A stretch of 48,591 nt of DNA from Nocardia caishijiensis NBRC 108228 (GCF_001612825.1 NZ_BDBE01000045.1:1-48591), one strand, 5' to 3'; positions 31,624 to 40,655 are shown, counted from the first letter of the stretch. Program-made: numbers and translations. Notes: a model not told the origin generated them from the sequence alone.

Positions 31624-32846
31624 CGACCCGCCCCTTCCTGGCCGGGCAGCGGCGCGGTGATACCGGGAATCGCGGGCAGGCCAGGAATGGACGGCAGCCC
31701 AGGGATACTCGGTGCGGGGGCGGGTGTCGGTGGGGCCGCGAACGGCGCGGTGGCCGGGTCGCCCGCGTCGGTGGCGGTCGAGGGCGCGAACGAACCGACG
31801 ACACCCTCGACGCCACCGAAGCGTCCGCCGAGCGGGGTGCCGGTGAGCCAGTTGCTGTCGAGTCGACTGGCGGTCAGGTCGAAGGTGATGAACAGGTTCA
31901 TGTAGTCGCCCTTGATGGCGTTGTCGATGTTCCTGATCGGGAACGGGAAGGACGGCAGGATGCCCATCGCCTGCACCAGGTTCGTACCCGTGTCCGCCAG
32001 CGTCCGCAGCACCGGACCGAGGCTGCGCAGGTTGGCGACGAGGTCGTCGCCGCTGGCCTTGATGAGGCGTTCGCTGACGTCACCGAGCTCACCGAGGGCG
32101 GTGATCGCCGAGGTGATGTTCGCCGAGCGGTCGGCCAACGCGGTGAGCGCGGGATGGATCTGCTCGATCGCCTCGGCGATCACCGCTTTCTGACCGGCCA
32201 GCTGGACCGAGAGCTGGTCGAGCCCCTCCATGGCGGCGATGATGCTGCCGGTCTGCCGTTCCAGCCCGGTGGTCAGCTCGTTGAGCTGCGGCAGCAGGTC
32301 GGTGATCTCGTCCTCGCGGCCGTTGAGCATCGCGTTCAGTTCGGTGGTTATCGTCTCGAGCTGCGCGATACCGCCACCGTTGAGCACCACCGACAGCGAG
32401 GACAGCACCTGCTCGGTGGTCGGATAGGCGCCCGCCCGCTCGAGCGGGATGACATCGCCGTCGCGCAACTCGCCCGTCGGCGCACCGGTCGTCGGCGCGG
32501 ACAACTCGACGTGGTTGCTGCCGAGCAGACTGGTCTGGCCGATCTTGGCGACCGCGTTGGCGGGCAGCCGGACCTCCGGGTTGAGCGAGACCGTCACCAG
32601 CGCGTGCCAGCCCTCGACCTCGATCCCGGTGACATTGCCGACCTCGATGTCGTCCACCCGCACCGGCGAATTGCGGGTGAGGGTGGTGACATTGGGCATC
32701 TGGATGCGCACGGTATAGGAACCCGGCGCGCGGCCCTCGGAGCCGGGCATGGGCAGCGAGTTGAGTCCGTCGAACTGACAGCCGGTGGCGCCGAGCGCGA
32801 CGGCGACGGCCAGCGCGGCGATGGTGTGGTGGCGCCTCAGGCTCAC
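31620..32846 (-). CDS. mce4E: Mce-family lipoprotein, E position (LprN-like)
   Basis: A 408-residue Mce lipoprotein: basic n-region, hydrophobic stretch and lipobox ending at Cys23 (ATGC), directly followed by QFDGLNSLPMPG, as in mycobacterial LprN. The MCE domain follows (GSYTVRIQMPNVTTLTRNSPVRVDDIEVGNVTGI), then the helical region and a Pro-rich tail. I choose GTG 32846, preceded by GAGGCGG, because it gives a normal signal peptide. GTG 32957, which overlaps the mce4D stop and has a perfect AGGAGG, would add 37 residues before the signal peptide. The stretch between the two starts carries a dispersed element shared with the echA19 leader. Confidence 0.88.
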   Translation of the reverse strand: MSLRRHHTIAALAVAVALGATGCQFDGLNSLPMPGSEGRAPGSYTVRIQMPNVTTLTRNSPVRVDDIEVGNVTGIEVEGWHALVTVSLNPEVRLPANAVAKIGQTSLLGSNHVELSAPTTGAPTGELRDGDVIPLERAGAYPTTEQVLSSLSVVLNGGGIAQLETITTELNAMLNGREDEITDLLPQLNELTTGLERQTGSIIAAMEGLDQLSVQLAGQKAVIAEAIEQIHPALTALADRSANITSAITALGELGDVSERLIKASGDDLVANLRSLGPVLRTLADTGTNLVQAMGILPSFPFPIRNIDNAIKGDYMNLFITFDLTASRLDSNWLTGTPLGGRFGGVEGVVGSFAPSTATDAGDPATAPFAAPPTPAPAPSIPGLPSIPGLPAIPGITAPLPGQEGAGR

Positions 32847-32858
32847 GGCCGCCTCGAT

Positions 32859-32951
32859 TCTGGACTGACTGGAGGGTGCGACGAAGGAGTGCCCGGAGGG
32901 AGGGAGGAATCGAGGCCGACGGACCGGGAGCCCGCGGCGCCAGCCGCTGAT
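32859..32951 (+). repeat. Dispersed structured element, copy A (mce4D-mce4E junction)
   Basis: Bases 32859-32884 match 47595-47620 at 24 of 26 positions. Further on, a hairpin GCGGC-GCCA-GCCGC followed by GATG corresponds to GCGCGC-GCCA-GCGCGC and GATG in copy B: same loop and flank, different but paired stem. ATC before and GAT after the hairpins can pair in both copies. Copy A has an extra purine-rich stretch of about 24 bases. It lies between the stop of mce4D and the chosen start of mce4E, where all other mce junctions overlap. The element may be a mobile palindromic repeat or a structured RNA; orientation is given relative to copy B. Confidence 0.55.
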
Positions 32952-32953
32952 GT

Positions 32954-34216
32954 TCACCGCGGTCCTCCTGGAACGGCAAGCCCGGCAAGACCTTCGGGCA
33001 CGGTGATCGGCGCGGCGACAGGCGCCTGGTTCGGCTGTCCCGCACCGGCCAGGCTCGGGTCGCTGTAGACCAGCTGCTCGGGGAAGGCTGTCACGCCGGT
33101 GGCGGGGTTGGTCATGATCGGCACGTAGTTCATCGCCAGCGAGCTGATGACCGGGGCGAGGAACTCCGCGCACAGGTCCGCGGATCGGTCCGAGTTGTTG
33201 TGCTCGAGTGCGCGGATCGAGCCGCAGAGGAAACTCAACGGATTGGCCGAGTTGTTCAGCGACACCGAGCCGGTGAACGAACCCTGGGCGGGCTTGTAGA
33301 GCTGGTAGAAGTTCACCATCGCGGTCGGCGCCGAGTGCAGCACCCGTTCGATCTCGGGCCGCTTGTCGACCAGGGTCTGGGTGACATCGGCGAGTTTCTC
33401 CACGCCCTCGGTGAGTTCGCCGCCGGTGCCGTCGAGGAAGCGCCGCACATCGGCGAGTGCCACGTCGAGGCTGTCCAGTCCGGCACCGAGTTCGGCCGAG
33501 GCACCGGCCAGCACCGACGACACCGACGCCAGCCGACCGCTGAACTGCACGATCTGCTCGTTGCTCGCCGAGAGCACCTCGACGAACTTCTGCAGGTTGC
33601 GGATGGTGCCGAACAGGTCGGTCCGCCCGTCGGACAGTGTGGTCATGGTCGCCGACAGCTCGCGCAGGGTGTCGCGGAACTTCTGGCCGTTGCCGTCGAG
33701 GTTGTCGGCAGCGGTGTCGACGAAGCGACCGAAGGAGCCCTGCGCGTCGTCACCGACCGGACCGAGGGCCGCCGACAGTTTGGTCAGTTCGGCTTTGATC
33801 TCGTCCCACTCCACCGGCACAGCGGTGCGTTCGAGCGGGATCTGGGCACCGTCGAGAAGTTTCGGTCCGCCGCTGTAGGCGGGCGCGATCTGCACGAAAC
33901 GGGCCGAGACCAGCGACGGCGCGATGATGACGGCGCGGGCGTCGGCGGGCAGGTCGACGCTGCTGTCGACGCTCATCCGCACTCGGACCTGGCCCTGGCC
34001 CGGTTCGATCGAGTCGATGCGCCCGACGGTGACACCGAGCACCCGTACCTCGTCGCCTTCGTACAGGCCGGTGGTCGAGGTGAACGCGGCGGTCACGGTG
34101 TTCTTGCCGGTACCGGTCACGAGATAGACGCCGACCGCGACCAGCGCCGCGATCACCACCGCCGCCACCGCGATCGTCCAGCGCGGCAATCCACGCATCT
34201 GCTGAGTCCAGCTCAT
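32954..34216 (-). CDS. mce4D: Mce-family protein, D position
   Basis: A 420-residue Mce protein with an N-terminal helix (WTIAVAAVVIAALVAVGVYLV), MCE domain (TVTAAFTSTTGLYEGDEVRVLGVTVGRIDSIEPGQGQVRVRMSV) and helical region. Start ATG 34216 overlaps the mce4C stop by four bases. The C terminus ends GLAVPGGPR. The last codons include an AGGAGG that may be the ribosome site of the ancestral mce4E start at 32957. Part of the putative cholesterol transporter. Confidence 0.93.
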   Translation of the reverse strand: MSWTQQMRGLPRWTIAVAAVVIAALVAVGVYLVTGTGKNTVTAAFTSTTGLYEGDEVRVLGVTVGRIDSIEPGQGQVRVRMSVDSSVDLPADARAVIIAPSLVSARFVQIAPAYSGGPKLLDGAQIPLERTAVPVEWDEIKAELTKLSAALGPVGDDAQGSFGRFVDTAADNLDGNGQKFRDTLRELSATMTTLSDGRTDLFGTIRNLQKFVEVLSASNEQIVQFSGRLASVSSVLAGASAELGAGLDSLDVALADVRRFLDGTGGELTEGVEKLADVTQTLVDKRPEIERVLHSAPTAMVNFYQLYKPAQGSFTGSVSLNNSANPLSFLCGSIRALEHNNSDRSADLCAEFLAPVISSLAMNYVPIMTNPATGVTAFPEQLVYSDPSLAGAGQPNQAPVAAPITVPEGLAGLAVPGGPR

Positions 34217-35280
34217 CGCGGGGGATCCTCCTCGGTAGGAGCGATGTACGGCGCCCTGGGATGGGTGAAGATGTCGATCACGTCCTGGGGCAGTTGTTCC
34301 GGCCAGACCAGCGCGTCGACGAGCGGACGCAATTCGGTACTCGTCGCGTTCACCACGTAGGCGTTGAACCAGGGCCCGCTGCCGACCTGCTCACCGAGGG
34401 CGGCGGCGTAGGGGCCGAGACCGTCGATGGCGTCGTTGAGGTTCTGTTCGTTGCGCTGGAGCAGGGCGAGGACCGAGTTCAGGCGGTCAAGTGTCGGCCG
34501 CATCTGTGGCTCGTTGTCGGCGACCAGACCCGAGAGCTGTCTCGACACGTCGTCGATGTAGACGACGAGCTGGTTGATCGCGGCCCGGCGCCGGTCGAGC
34601 TCGCCGAGCAGCTCGTTGCCGTCGAGCAGCAGCGTGTTGAGTTGGCCGCTGCGGTCGGCCAGGATCGCGGTGACCTTCTGCGCCCGGGCCAGCAGGTCGG
34701 TCAGCGCCTGGTCGCGCACATTGATCGTGCGCGACAGCGCGGTGACACCGTCGAGCGCGTTGCGCAGCGGGCCCGGTGTGTCGGCGAAGGCCGACGACAG
34801 GGTGTCCAGAGTCTGGTCGACCTGCGCCAGGTCCAGATCGCGCACCGTCCCGCCGAGCTCGCTGAGCGCCTCGTTGAGCGAATAGGGCGAGGTGGTGCGG
34901 TCGAGCGGGATGGTGTCGCGGGCGCCGATCGCGCCCGGCCCGTCCGGCACCACGTCGAGCGATTTGCGACCGAGCACGGTGTTGGTCTTGATCGCGGCGG
35001 TGGTCTTCTCCCCCAGCACGATCGACTCGTCGAGGTCGAATTTCACCAGCACCTTGTCGCCGTCGAGGCTGACCTGGCGCACCTCGCCGGAGCGCACCCC
35101 GGCCACGTGCACCGGGTCGCCGGGGACCAGGCCACCGGCGTCGAGGAAGTTCGCGGTGAAACTCGCTCCGGAGCGGATGAAGGGCAGGTCGGTGAATTGC
35201 AGTGTCGCGAGCGAGATCGTCACGGCGAGCACCACGCCGACGATGCCGATCGTCGCCGCGGGCGAGGAGTTCTCATTCAT
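34213..35280 (-). CDS. mce4C: Mce-family protein, C position
   Basis: A 355-residue Mce protein. After the N-terminal helix (IGIVGVVLAVTISLATLQF) comes the MCE domain (GASFTANFLDAGGLVPGDPVHVAGVRSGEVRQVSL) and a long alpha-helical stretch with heptad-like spacing (LNTLLLDGNELLGELDRRRAAINQ). The tail is short. The start overlaps the mce4B stop by 8 bases, and the stop overlaps mce4D by 4, so translation is coupled along the operon. Confidence 0.93.
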   Translation of the reverse strand: MNENSSPAATIGIVGVVLAVTISLATLQFTDLPFIRSGASFTANFLDAGGLVPGDPVHVAGVRSGEVRQVSLDGDKVLVKFDLDESIVLGEKTTAAIKTNTVLGRKSLDVVPDGPGAIGARDTIPLDRTTSPYSLNEALSELGGTVRDLDLAQVDQTLDTLSSAFADTPGPLRNALDGVTALSRTINVRDQALTDLLARAQKVTAILADRSGQLNTLLLDGNELLGELDRRRAAINQLVVYIDDVSRQLSGLVADNEPQMRPTLDRLNSVLALLQRNEQNLNDAIDGLGPYAAALGEQVGSGPWFNAYVVNATSTELRPLVDALVWPEQLPQDVIDIFTHPRAPYIAPTEEDPPR

Positions 35281-36301
35281 TGGGCGCGCACCTTCCGGTC
35301 GCCTGCAGACCCGGCAGGTGGACTTCCATCGGCTTGCCGTCCGGGCCGGTGACCAGGATGTTGGTGCCGCAGATATACAGCTGCAGGAAGGAACCGTAGG
35401 AACCGATGCGGATGAGTTTCCTGTAGGTCTCCGGTAGCTTGCCGAGCACCCATTCGATGTGGTCGGAGCCTTCGTCCAGGTTGGTGGCGAGCCTGCCGGT
35501 CTGTTCGATGGTGTCGCGCAGATCGGGGCGCGCCTGCACGAGCAGGTCGTTGATCTCCTGTGTCGCGCCCGCGATCCGGGGCAGCGCGTTGCCGATCGGG
35601 TCGCGCTGCGCGGACAGGTCGCTGACCAGGCGCTGCAATTCGCCGATGGTGGTGGCGAATTCGTCGCCGCGATCGGCGACGGTGGCGAGCACAGTGTTCA
35701 AGTTGTCGATCACGCTGCCGATCAGCGCGTCCCGGTCGGCCAGTGTCTTGGCGAAGCTGCCGCCGCTGTTCAGCAGCGAGACCAGGGTGCCGCCCTGGCC
35801 CTGGAAGATCTGCAGCAGCGCCGAGGTCAGGTCGTTGACCTGGGCGGGGTCCAATCCGCGCAGCAGGGGCTTGAATCCGCCGAGCAGCAGATCCAGATCG
35901 AGGGCGGGCTCGGTCTGTTCGAGGCCGATGGTGTCACCGTCGGAGAGCCGCCGGGCCGAGCCGGGTCCCTCCAGCAGTTCCAGGTAGCGGTCGCCGACCA
36001 GGTTCTCGTACCGGATCGCGAGCCGGGTACTCGCCAGCACCGCGTACTCGGTGTCGACGTCGAACGCCACGTGCGCGCGGTTGTCGTCGCCGACCTCCAC
36101 CGAGGTCACCGAACCCACCGGCACACCGGCGATGCGTACCTTGGCGCCGGGCACCATCCCCGAGGAACTGGTGAACACCGCGTGATAGCCGTTCTCGCTG
36201 GAGAACCGCGCCTGACTCAAGACGATTGCCAGCCCGGCGAAAACGAGCGTCATCACCACGGTGAAGATCGCCAGTTTGATCGTCGTCCCCGTGTTCCTCA
36301 C
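35273..36301 (-). CDS. mce4B: Mce-family protein, B position
   Basis: A 342-residue Mce protein starting at GTG 36301 (RNTGTTIKLAIFTVVMTLVFAG). The MCE domain follows (NGYHAVFTSSSGMVPGAKVRIAGVPVGSVTSVEVGDDNRAHVAFDV), then LASTRLAIRYENLVGDRYLEL, typical of the B subunit. The C-terminal part carries one Cys pair (YICGTN, GRCAPNE). It overlaps mce4A by four bases upstream and mce4C by eight downstream. Confidence 0.93.
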   Translation of the reverse strand: MRNTGTTIKLAIFTVVMTLVFAGLAIVLSQARFSSENGYHAVFTSSSGMVPGAKVRIAGVPVGSVTSVEVGDDNRAHVAFDVDTEYAVLASTRLAIRYENLVGDRYLELLEGPGSARRLSDGDTIGLEQTEPALDLDLLLGGFKPLLRGLDPAQVNDLTSALLQIFQGQGGTLVSLLNSGGSFAKTLADRDALIGSVIDNLNTVLATVADRGDEFATTIGELQRLVSDLSAQRDPIGNALPRIAGATQEINDLLVQARPDLRDTIEQTGRLATNLDEGSDHIEWVLGKLPETYRKLIRIGSYGSFLQLYICGTNILVTGPDGKPMEVHLPGLQATGRCAPNE

Positions 36302-37497
36302 CGTGTCACTCCCGGCATCCCGTCGAACATCAGCTGGAAAACCCTTGGTAGACCGTTGAATTGGTGTTCGGTGCTCGGCGTGTACGGTGCGCCTTCGCTG
36401 GTGTCGGTCACCAGGTAGTCCGAATGACTCTCCGGTACCCGGTCGACCACGCCCTCGCAGCGCGGGCCGCCGGTGGCGTTCACCTTCGGCAGGTCGTTGG
36501 GGTACGAGTACGGCTCGGCACCGAGCATGAAGCTCGCGTTCATGCCGACACCAGGCAGCAGGCCGCCCATCATCTCCTCGGCGATGGGCATGAGCGGGCC
36601 GAGCCCGTTGACGACACAGCCGACCGCGGCCCGGTAGTCGTAGAGGACGGCGGTGGTCGGCCGCAGCAGGTCGAGCGCGGTCACCAGATCGTGTTCGTTC
36701 TCGCGCAGCACCGCGCCGACCGTGTCGGACAGCCCGATCACGTTCACCAGCACGTTGTCGAGCTGGCCCGGCATCTCGGCGATGGTCTGCGAAGTGACGG
36801 TCGCATTGTCGACGGTGCGCAGCAGCGGGTCGGTGACCTCGCTGTAGAGATCGGTCACCTGGGCCGTCTTGTCCAGGTCGGACTGCAATGTCGGCAGGTA
36901 CGGATTCATCTCTCGCAGATAGCGATCCGAGCGCACCAGCAGGTCACCGAACTTGTCGCCGCGCCCCTCGAGCGCGGTGCCGAGCGCGGTCAGCGTCGCG
37001 TTGAGCTTCTCGGGTTCCACCTGGGCCAGTACGTCGGACAGATGCTGGAACAGCGTGTTGAACTCGACGGTCACCGCGCTCACCTCGACGGTGCTGCCCG
37101 CGGCCAACGCCGTCGACGACGGCTGTTCCGGCACGACGAAGTTCACATACTTGGCGCCGAACACCGTGGTCGAGCGGATGTCGACGCCCGCATTCGCTGG
37201 CACAAGCTTCAGCTGGTCGGGGTCGACTTCCAGCCGCAACCGGGCCCCGTCGTCGCGCAGGTCGATATCGGTGACGCGGCCGATCTCGACGCCGCGCACC
37301 TTCACCTTGGCGTCGGGGTCGAGCACCAGGCCGGTGCGTGGCGCGTTCACCAGCACCACCGCGGTGTTGGTGAACGCGCCTTGGAACAGCGCGATCGCGA
37401 GCGAGGTGCCCGCGACGAGCAGGCCGACGAGGGCAAGCGCCGCGAGCTTGCGCCCGAGCCCGCCCTGCAGTGCGGCAACGATCCGTGAGGTGTCCAT
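36298..37497 (-). CDS. mce4A: Mce-family protein, A position
   Basis: A 399-residue Mce protein with an N-terminal membrane helix (KLAALALVGLLVAGTSLAIALF), MCE domain (NTAVVLVNAPRTGLVLDPDAKVKVRGVEIGRVTDIDLRDDG) and helical needle. VPANAGVDIRSTTVFGAKYVNFV is typical of A subunits. It is the first Mce gene after yrbE4B (4-bp gap) and overlaps mce4B. Mycobacterial Mce4A has been reported to take part in cholesterol uptake; assignment to class 4 here rests on the neighbouring steroid genes. Confidence 0.93.
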   Translation of the reverse strand: MDTSRIVAALQGGLGRKLAALALVGLLVAGTSLAIALFQGAFTNTAVVLVNAPRTGLVLDPDAKVKVRGVEIGRVTDIDLRDDGARLRLEVDPDQLKLVPANAGVDIRSTTVFGAKYVNFVVPEQPSSTALAAGSTVEVSAVTVEFNTLFQHLSDVLAQVEPEKLNATLTALGTALEGRGDKFGDLLVRSDRYLREMNPYLPTLQSDLDKTAQVTDLYSEVTDPLLRTVDNATVTSQTIAEMPGQLDNVLVNVIGLSDTVGAVLRENEHDLVTALDLLRPTTAVLYDYRAAVGCVVNGLGPLMPIAEEMMGGLLPGVGMNASFMLGAEPYSYPNDLPKVNATGGPRCEGVVDRVPESHSDYLVTDTSEGAPYTPSTEHQFNGLPRVFQLMFDGMPGVTR

Positions 37498-37501
37498 ACC
37501 G

Positions 37502-38353
37502 CTATCCCGAGAGGTGGAAGTTGCCGGAGGTGCCGTAGATGGCCAGCGAGATCAGCAGCGTCACGGTGACGACCGCGACCAGCGAGGCCCGCACCGCGTT
37601 GCCGACCGCCACCCCGACGCCGACCGGACCGCCCGCGGCGTGGAAGCCGTAGTAGGTGTGGATCAGCATCACGGCCAGTGCCATCACCATCGCCTGCGCG
37701 AACGACCACAGGATGTCGCTGGGGATGAGGAAGGTCGAGAAGTAGTGGTCGTAGACGCCTGCGGACTGCCCGTAGATCACCACGGTCGCGAAGCGGCTGG
37801 CGATGAACGAGGCGATCACCGCCAGGGCGTAGAGCGGCACGATCGCGATCATGCCCGCCAGCACCCGCGTGCCGACCAGGAACGGCACCGGCCGGATCGC
37901 CATCGATTCCAGCGCGTCGATCTCCTCGGCCACCCGCATCGCGCCCAGCTGGGCGGTCGCGCCCGCGCCGATGGTCGCGGCCAGGCCGATCCCGGAGATC
38001 ACCGGCGCCGCGATGCGCACATTGATGAAGGCGGCGAAGAAGCCGGTGAGCGCCTCGACTCCGATATTGCCCAGCGAGCTGTAGCCCTGCACCGCGATGG
38101 TGCCGCCCGCCATCAGCGTCAGGAAGCCGACGATCACCACGGTGCCGCCGATCACGGCGAGAGCGCCACTGCCCATGCTGATCTCGGCGATGAGCCGGAT
38201 GGTCTCGGTGCGGTAGTGCACCAGGGCGCGCGGTACCGAGCCGAGTGCCTTGACGAAGAAGATCGCCTTGTCACCGAGGGAGTCCAGCGCTTTGGACGCC
38301 CGCTCGTACCGGCGGACCGCCCGGGGGAATTTGGATCGAACGACAAAGGCCAT
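37502..38353 (-). CDS. yrbE4B: YrbE/MlaE-family permease B of the Mce4 transporter
   Basis: A 283-residue MlaE-type ABC permease subunit. Family marks: amphipathic N-terminal helix (RYERASKALDSLGDKAIFFVKAL), membrane segments including VIGGTVVIVGFLTLMAGG, and the conserved EEIDALESMAIRPVPFLVGTRVLAG segment that contacts the ATPase. It pairs with YrbE4A to form the membrane core under the Mce tube. The ATPase (MceG) is not in the window, which is usual since it is encoded elsewhere. Confidence 0.94.
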   Translation of the reverse strand: MAFVVRSKFPRAVRRYERASKALDSLGDKAIFFVKALGSVPRALVHYRTETIRLIAEISMGSGALAVIGGTVVIVGFLTLMAGGTIAVQGYSSLGNIGVEALTGFFAAFINVRIAAPVISGIGLAATIGAGATAQLGAMRVAEEIDALESMAIRPVPFLVGTRVLAGMIAIVPLYALAVIASFIASRFATVVIYGQSAGVYDHYFSTFLIPSDILWSFAQAMVMALAVMLIHTYYGFHAAGGPVGVGVAVGNAVRASLVAVVTVTLLISLAIYGTSGNFHLSG

Positions 38354-38357
38354 GTGT

Positions 38358-39122
38358 TCACCGCACCGTGAATTTCAGGCCGATCGCGGTGACGACGACA
38401 TTCACCACGAACAGCGCCATGAAGGCGAAGACAACGGTCTGGTTCACGGCGTCGCCGACACTCTTGGGTCCGCCTTTCACCTGCAGCCCGAGATAACAGG
38501 CGACCATTCCGGCGATGAGCCCGAACAATCCGGCCTTGATCTCGGAGATGATCAGCTCCGGCAGATTGGTCAGCAGCGGAATGCCGTTGACGAAAGCACC
38601 GGGATTCACGCCCTGCAGGAACACCGAGAACGCGAACCCGCCGACGATGCCGACCGTGCACACCAGGCTGTTGAGCATGAGCGCCACGAACATCGAGGCG
38701 AGCACGCGTGGCACGACCAGTCGGCTCACCGGGTCGATGCCGAGCACCTTCATCGCGTCGATCTCCTCGCGAATGGTGCGGGCACCGAGGTCGGCGCAGA
38801 TCGCGGTTGCGCCCGCTCCGGCCACGATCAGCACCGTGACGATCGGACCGACCTGGGTGACGGCGCCGAACGCGGCGGCCGCCCCGCTCAGGTCGGCCGC
38901 GCCGATCTCGCGCAACAGGATGTTGAGCGTGAAGACCACGAGCACGGTGAACGGGATCGCCACCAGCAGCGTCGGCAGGATGGAGACGCGGGCGACGAAC
39001 CAGGACTGGTCGACGAACTCGCGCCATTGGAACGGCCTGCGGAAGGCGGCCCTTGCCACTTCCGCGCCGAGTTCGAAGAATCCACCGACCGCCCGCAACG
39101 GGACAGCAAGGAGGTCGTTCAC
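38358..39122 (-). CDS. yrbE4A: YrbE/MlaE-family permease A of the Mce4 transporter
   Basis: A 254-residue MlaE-type permease, first gene of the mce4 operon. The motif TIREEIDAMKVLGIDPVSRLVVPRVLAS is the ATPase-contact loop; FRRPFQWREFVDQSWFVARVS precedes the first helices. I choose GTG 39122, because AGGAGG lies 7 bases upstream; the TTG at 39128 touches the same ribosome site. A KstR-like operator lies at 39210-39223. Four bases separate it from yrbE4B. Confidence 0.94.
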   Translation of the reverse strand: MNDLLAVPLRAVGGFFELGAEVARAAFRRPFQWREFVDQSWFVARVSILPTLLVAIPFTVLVVFTLNILLREIGAADLSGAAAAFGAVTQVGPIVTVLIVAGAGATAICADLGARTIREEIDAMKVLGIDPVSRLVVPRVLASMFVALMLNSLVCTVGIVGGFAFSVFLQGVNPGAFVNGIPLLTNLPELIISEIKAGLFGLIAGMVACYLGLQVKGGPKSVGDAVNQTVVFAFMALFVVNVVVTAIGLKFTVR

Positions 39123-39432
39123 CGGCAATCCTCCTCGTTGGACGGGCGGACCATGGCGTCCGCGTTTCCGTACTTCACCGCCACCCCGATCTGAAGACTG
39201 CCCAAAGACTAGAACACGTTCTCACGAATGTCTGCGATTTCAGGAGACTTGTACCAGGAGTTTTTCCCGGAAAATGCCGCCGGAATTGAAACGACTCCTG
39301 ACCGTTTCATCCAGACCTCCTGTGAGACACCACACATGCCGACGTCCATGTCTACCAATACCTGGACCGGCGTACAACAGATGCGGGACGAGCCGGGACG
39401 GCAACCTTCCGCCCGGCCAACATCCGGCAATC
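39123..39432. other. Divergence-free promoter region of the mce4 operon
   Basis: About 310 bp between yrbE4A and the end of hsd4A, both on the minus strand. It contains the KstR-like site and presumably the mce4 promoter. I find no gene or RNA in it. Its base composition is less GC-rich than the flanking genes around 39200-39370. Confidence 0.6.
39210..39223. promoter_or_regulatory. KstR-like operator upstream of yrbE4A
   Basis: TAGAACACGTTCTC fits TnnAACnnGTTnnA except for the last base. It lies 87 bp before the yrbE4A start. KstR, a TetR repressor released by a cholesterol-catabolic CoA thioester, controls mce4 in mycobacteria. Confidence 0.72.
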
Positions 39433-40335
39433 TCAGCCGAGGTCGCGCAGCGCGCGGGCCGAGAAGGTGTGGTCGACGGGTCGCCCGGCGAAGTACTCGC
39501 GCAGGGTGGAGGCGAGATCGTCCTCGGCCCACTGCTCGCCTGCGGCGTCGAAGCGTTGCTCGACCGTCGGCGGCGCCATCAGCGCGACCATCGGGCCGTA
39601 GACCACGAAGACCTGGCCGTTCACCTCGTCGGCCGCGGGGGAGGCCAGGTAGGCGACCAGTTTCGCGACGTGCTCGGGAGCCAGCGGGTCGACCCCGCCC
39701 TCGGGCGCGTCGGCGAAAACCGCCTCGGTCATGGCCGTGCGGGCACGGGGGCAGATCGCGTTGGCGCGCACGCCGTATCGCGACAGGCCACGCGCCGCCG
39801 AGAGGGTGAGCGCGGTGATGCCCGCCTTGGCCGCACCGTAGTTCGCCTGCCCTTCCGGCCCGAGCAGACCGGCCTCGGACGACGTGTTGATCAGCCGTCC
39901 GTACACCGGTTCGCCCGCCGCTTTGGACGCCGTTCGCCAATACGAGCAAGCATTGCGCGACAAAAGGAAATGGCCGCGCAGATGAACGGCGAGTACCGCG
40001 TCCCAGTCTTCGTCGGACATGTTGAACAGCATGCGATCGCGTGTGATGCCCGCATTGTTGACGACGATATCGAGGCCCCCGAGCGATTCTCGCGCGGTGG
40101 CGACCAGTGCGTCGGCGGTGGCTCGTTCGGCGATACTTCCACCGACGAATTCCGCTTTTCCGCCGAGTTCACCGATCGCGGCGATTGTTTCGGCCGCGGC
40201 ATCCTCGGTGAGGTCGTTGACGACCACCGCCGCGCCCGCCGAGGCCAGCGCGAGCGCCTCGGCCCGGCCGAGACCCGCGCCCGCACCGGTGACGATGGCG
40301 ACCCGGCCCTCCAGTGAAGTCTTCATCACACTCAT
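39433..40335 (-). CDS. hsd4A: SDR steroid / hydroxyacyl-CoA dehydrogenase Hsd4A-like
   Basis: A 300-residue SDR that matches Hsd4A, a dehydrogenase acting in beta-oxidation of the cholesterol side chain (17-beta-hydroxysteroid or 3-hydroxyacyl-CoA substrates). The cofactor motif GAGAGLG, VVNDLTED, NNAG and catalytic Tyr166 and Lys170 (YGAAKAG) are seen; a C-terminal extension of about 50 residues (VEQRFDAAGEQWAEDDL) follows the core. ATG 40335 is chosen; upstream open sequence to 40371 would run over the KstR site. Position between mce4 and fdxD is as in mycobacteria. Confidence 0.9.
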   Translation of the reverse strand: MSVMKTSLEGRVAIVTGAGAGLGRAEALALASAGAAVVVNDLTEDAAAETIAAIGELGGKAEFVGGSIAERATADALVATARESLGGLDIVVNNAGITRDRMLFNMSDEDWDAVLAVHLRGHFLLSRNACSYWRTASKAAGEPVYGRLINTSSEAGLLGPEGQANYGAAKAGITALTLSAARGLSRYGVRANAICPRARTAMTEAVFADAPEGGVDPLAPEHVAKLVAYLASPAADEVNGQVFVVYGPMVALMAPPTVEQRFDAAGEQWAEDDLASTLREYFAGRPVDHTFSARALRDLG

Positions 40336-40346
40336 CGGGCCGACTT

Positions 40347-40360
40347 TAGAACGTGTTTCA
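40347..40360. promoter_or_regulatory. KstR-like operator upstream of hsd4A
   Basis: TAGAACGTGTTTCA is a full match to TnnAACnnGTTnnA. It lies 11 bp before the chosen hsd4A start and 18 bp from the end of fdxD, so hsd4A may be transcribed from its own promoter with a very short leader. Confidence 0.78.
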
Positions 40361-40378
40361 CCATCCGACAAGAGGCGA

Positions 40379-40567
40379 TCACGCCAACCTCAGCGCGGCC
40401 TTCGGGCACTGCGCCACCGCTTCCTCCGCATCGGCGACGCGGTCGGGGGCGACATCGCCCTCGATGACGGTCAGCTGATCGTCGTCATCGAGTTCGAACA
40501 TGTCAGGGGCGATTCCGACACAGACGCCGTTCGCTTCGCAGCGGTCGAAATCGACGATGATCTTCAT
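40379..40567 (-). CDS. fdxD: 3Fe-4S-type ferredoxin FdxD
   Basis: A 62-residue ferredoxin. Cluster ligands are C-E-A-N-G-V-C (two Cys) and the third Cys in AQCPKAAL; the usual second Cys of a 4Fe-4S site is replaced, which points to a 3Fe-4S cluster. Such ferredoxins feed electrons to cytochromes P450. ATG 40567 (MKIIVDFDRCEANG). It lies 43 bp upstream of hsd4A and is divergent from fadE26 across the KstR site at 40656-40669, as in mycobacteria. Confidence 0.92.
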   Translation of the reverse strand: MKIIVDFDRCEANGVCVGIAPDMFELDDDDQLTVIEGDVAPDRVADAEEAVAQCPKAALRLA

Positions 40568-40655
40568 GCGATCTTCCTTCCAGACGGTCTCGGCGAGAGT
40601 AACCCGGATGGCATACCCCGCGCGGGGAGAACCGGCACCGATTCACCGTCAATAC

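Noticed and set aside
38515..40317. A 600-codon plus-strand open frame over yrbE4A and hsd4A
   Set aside because: Antisense to two well-supported genes; no family resemblance.
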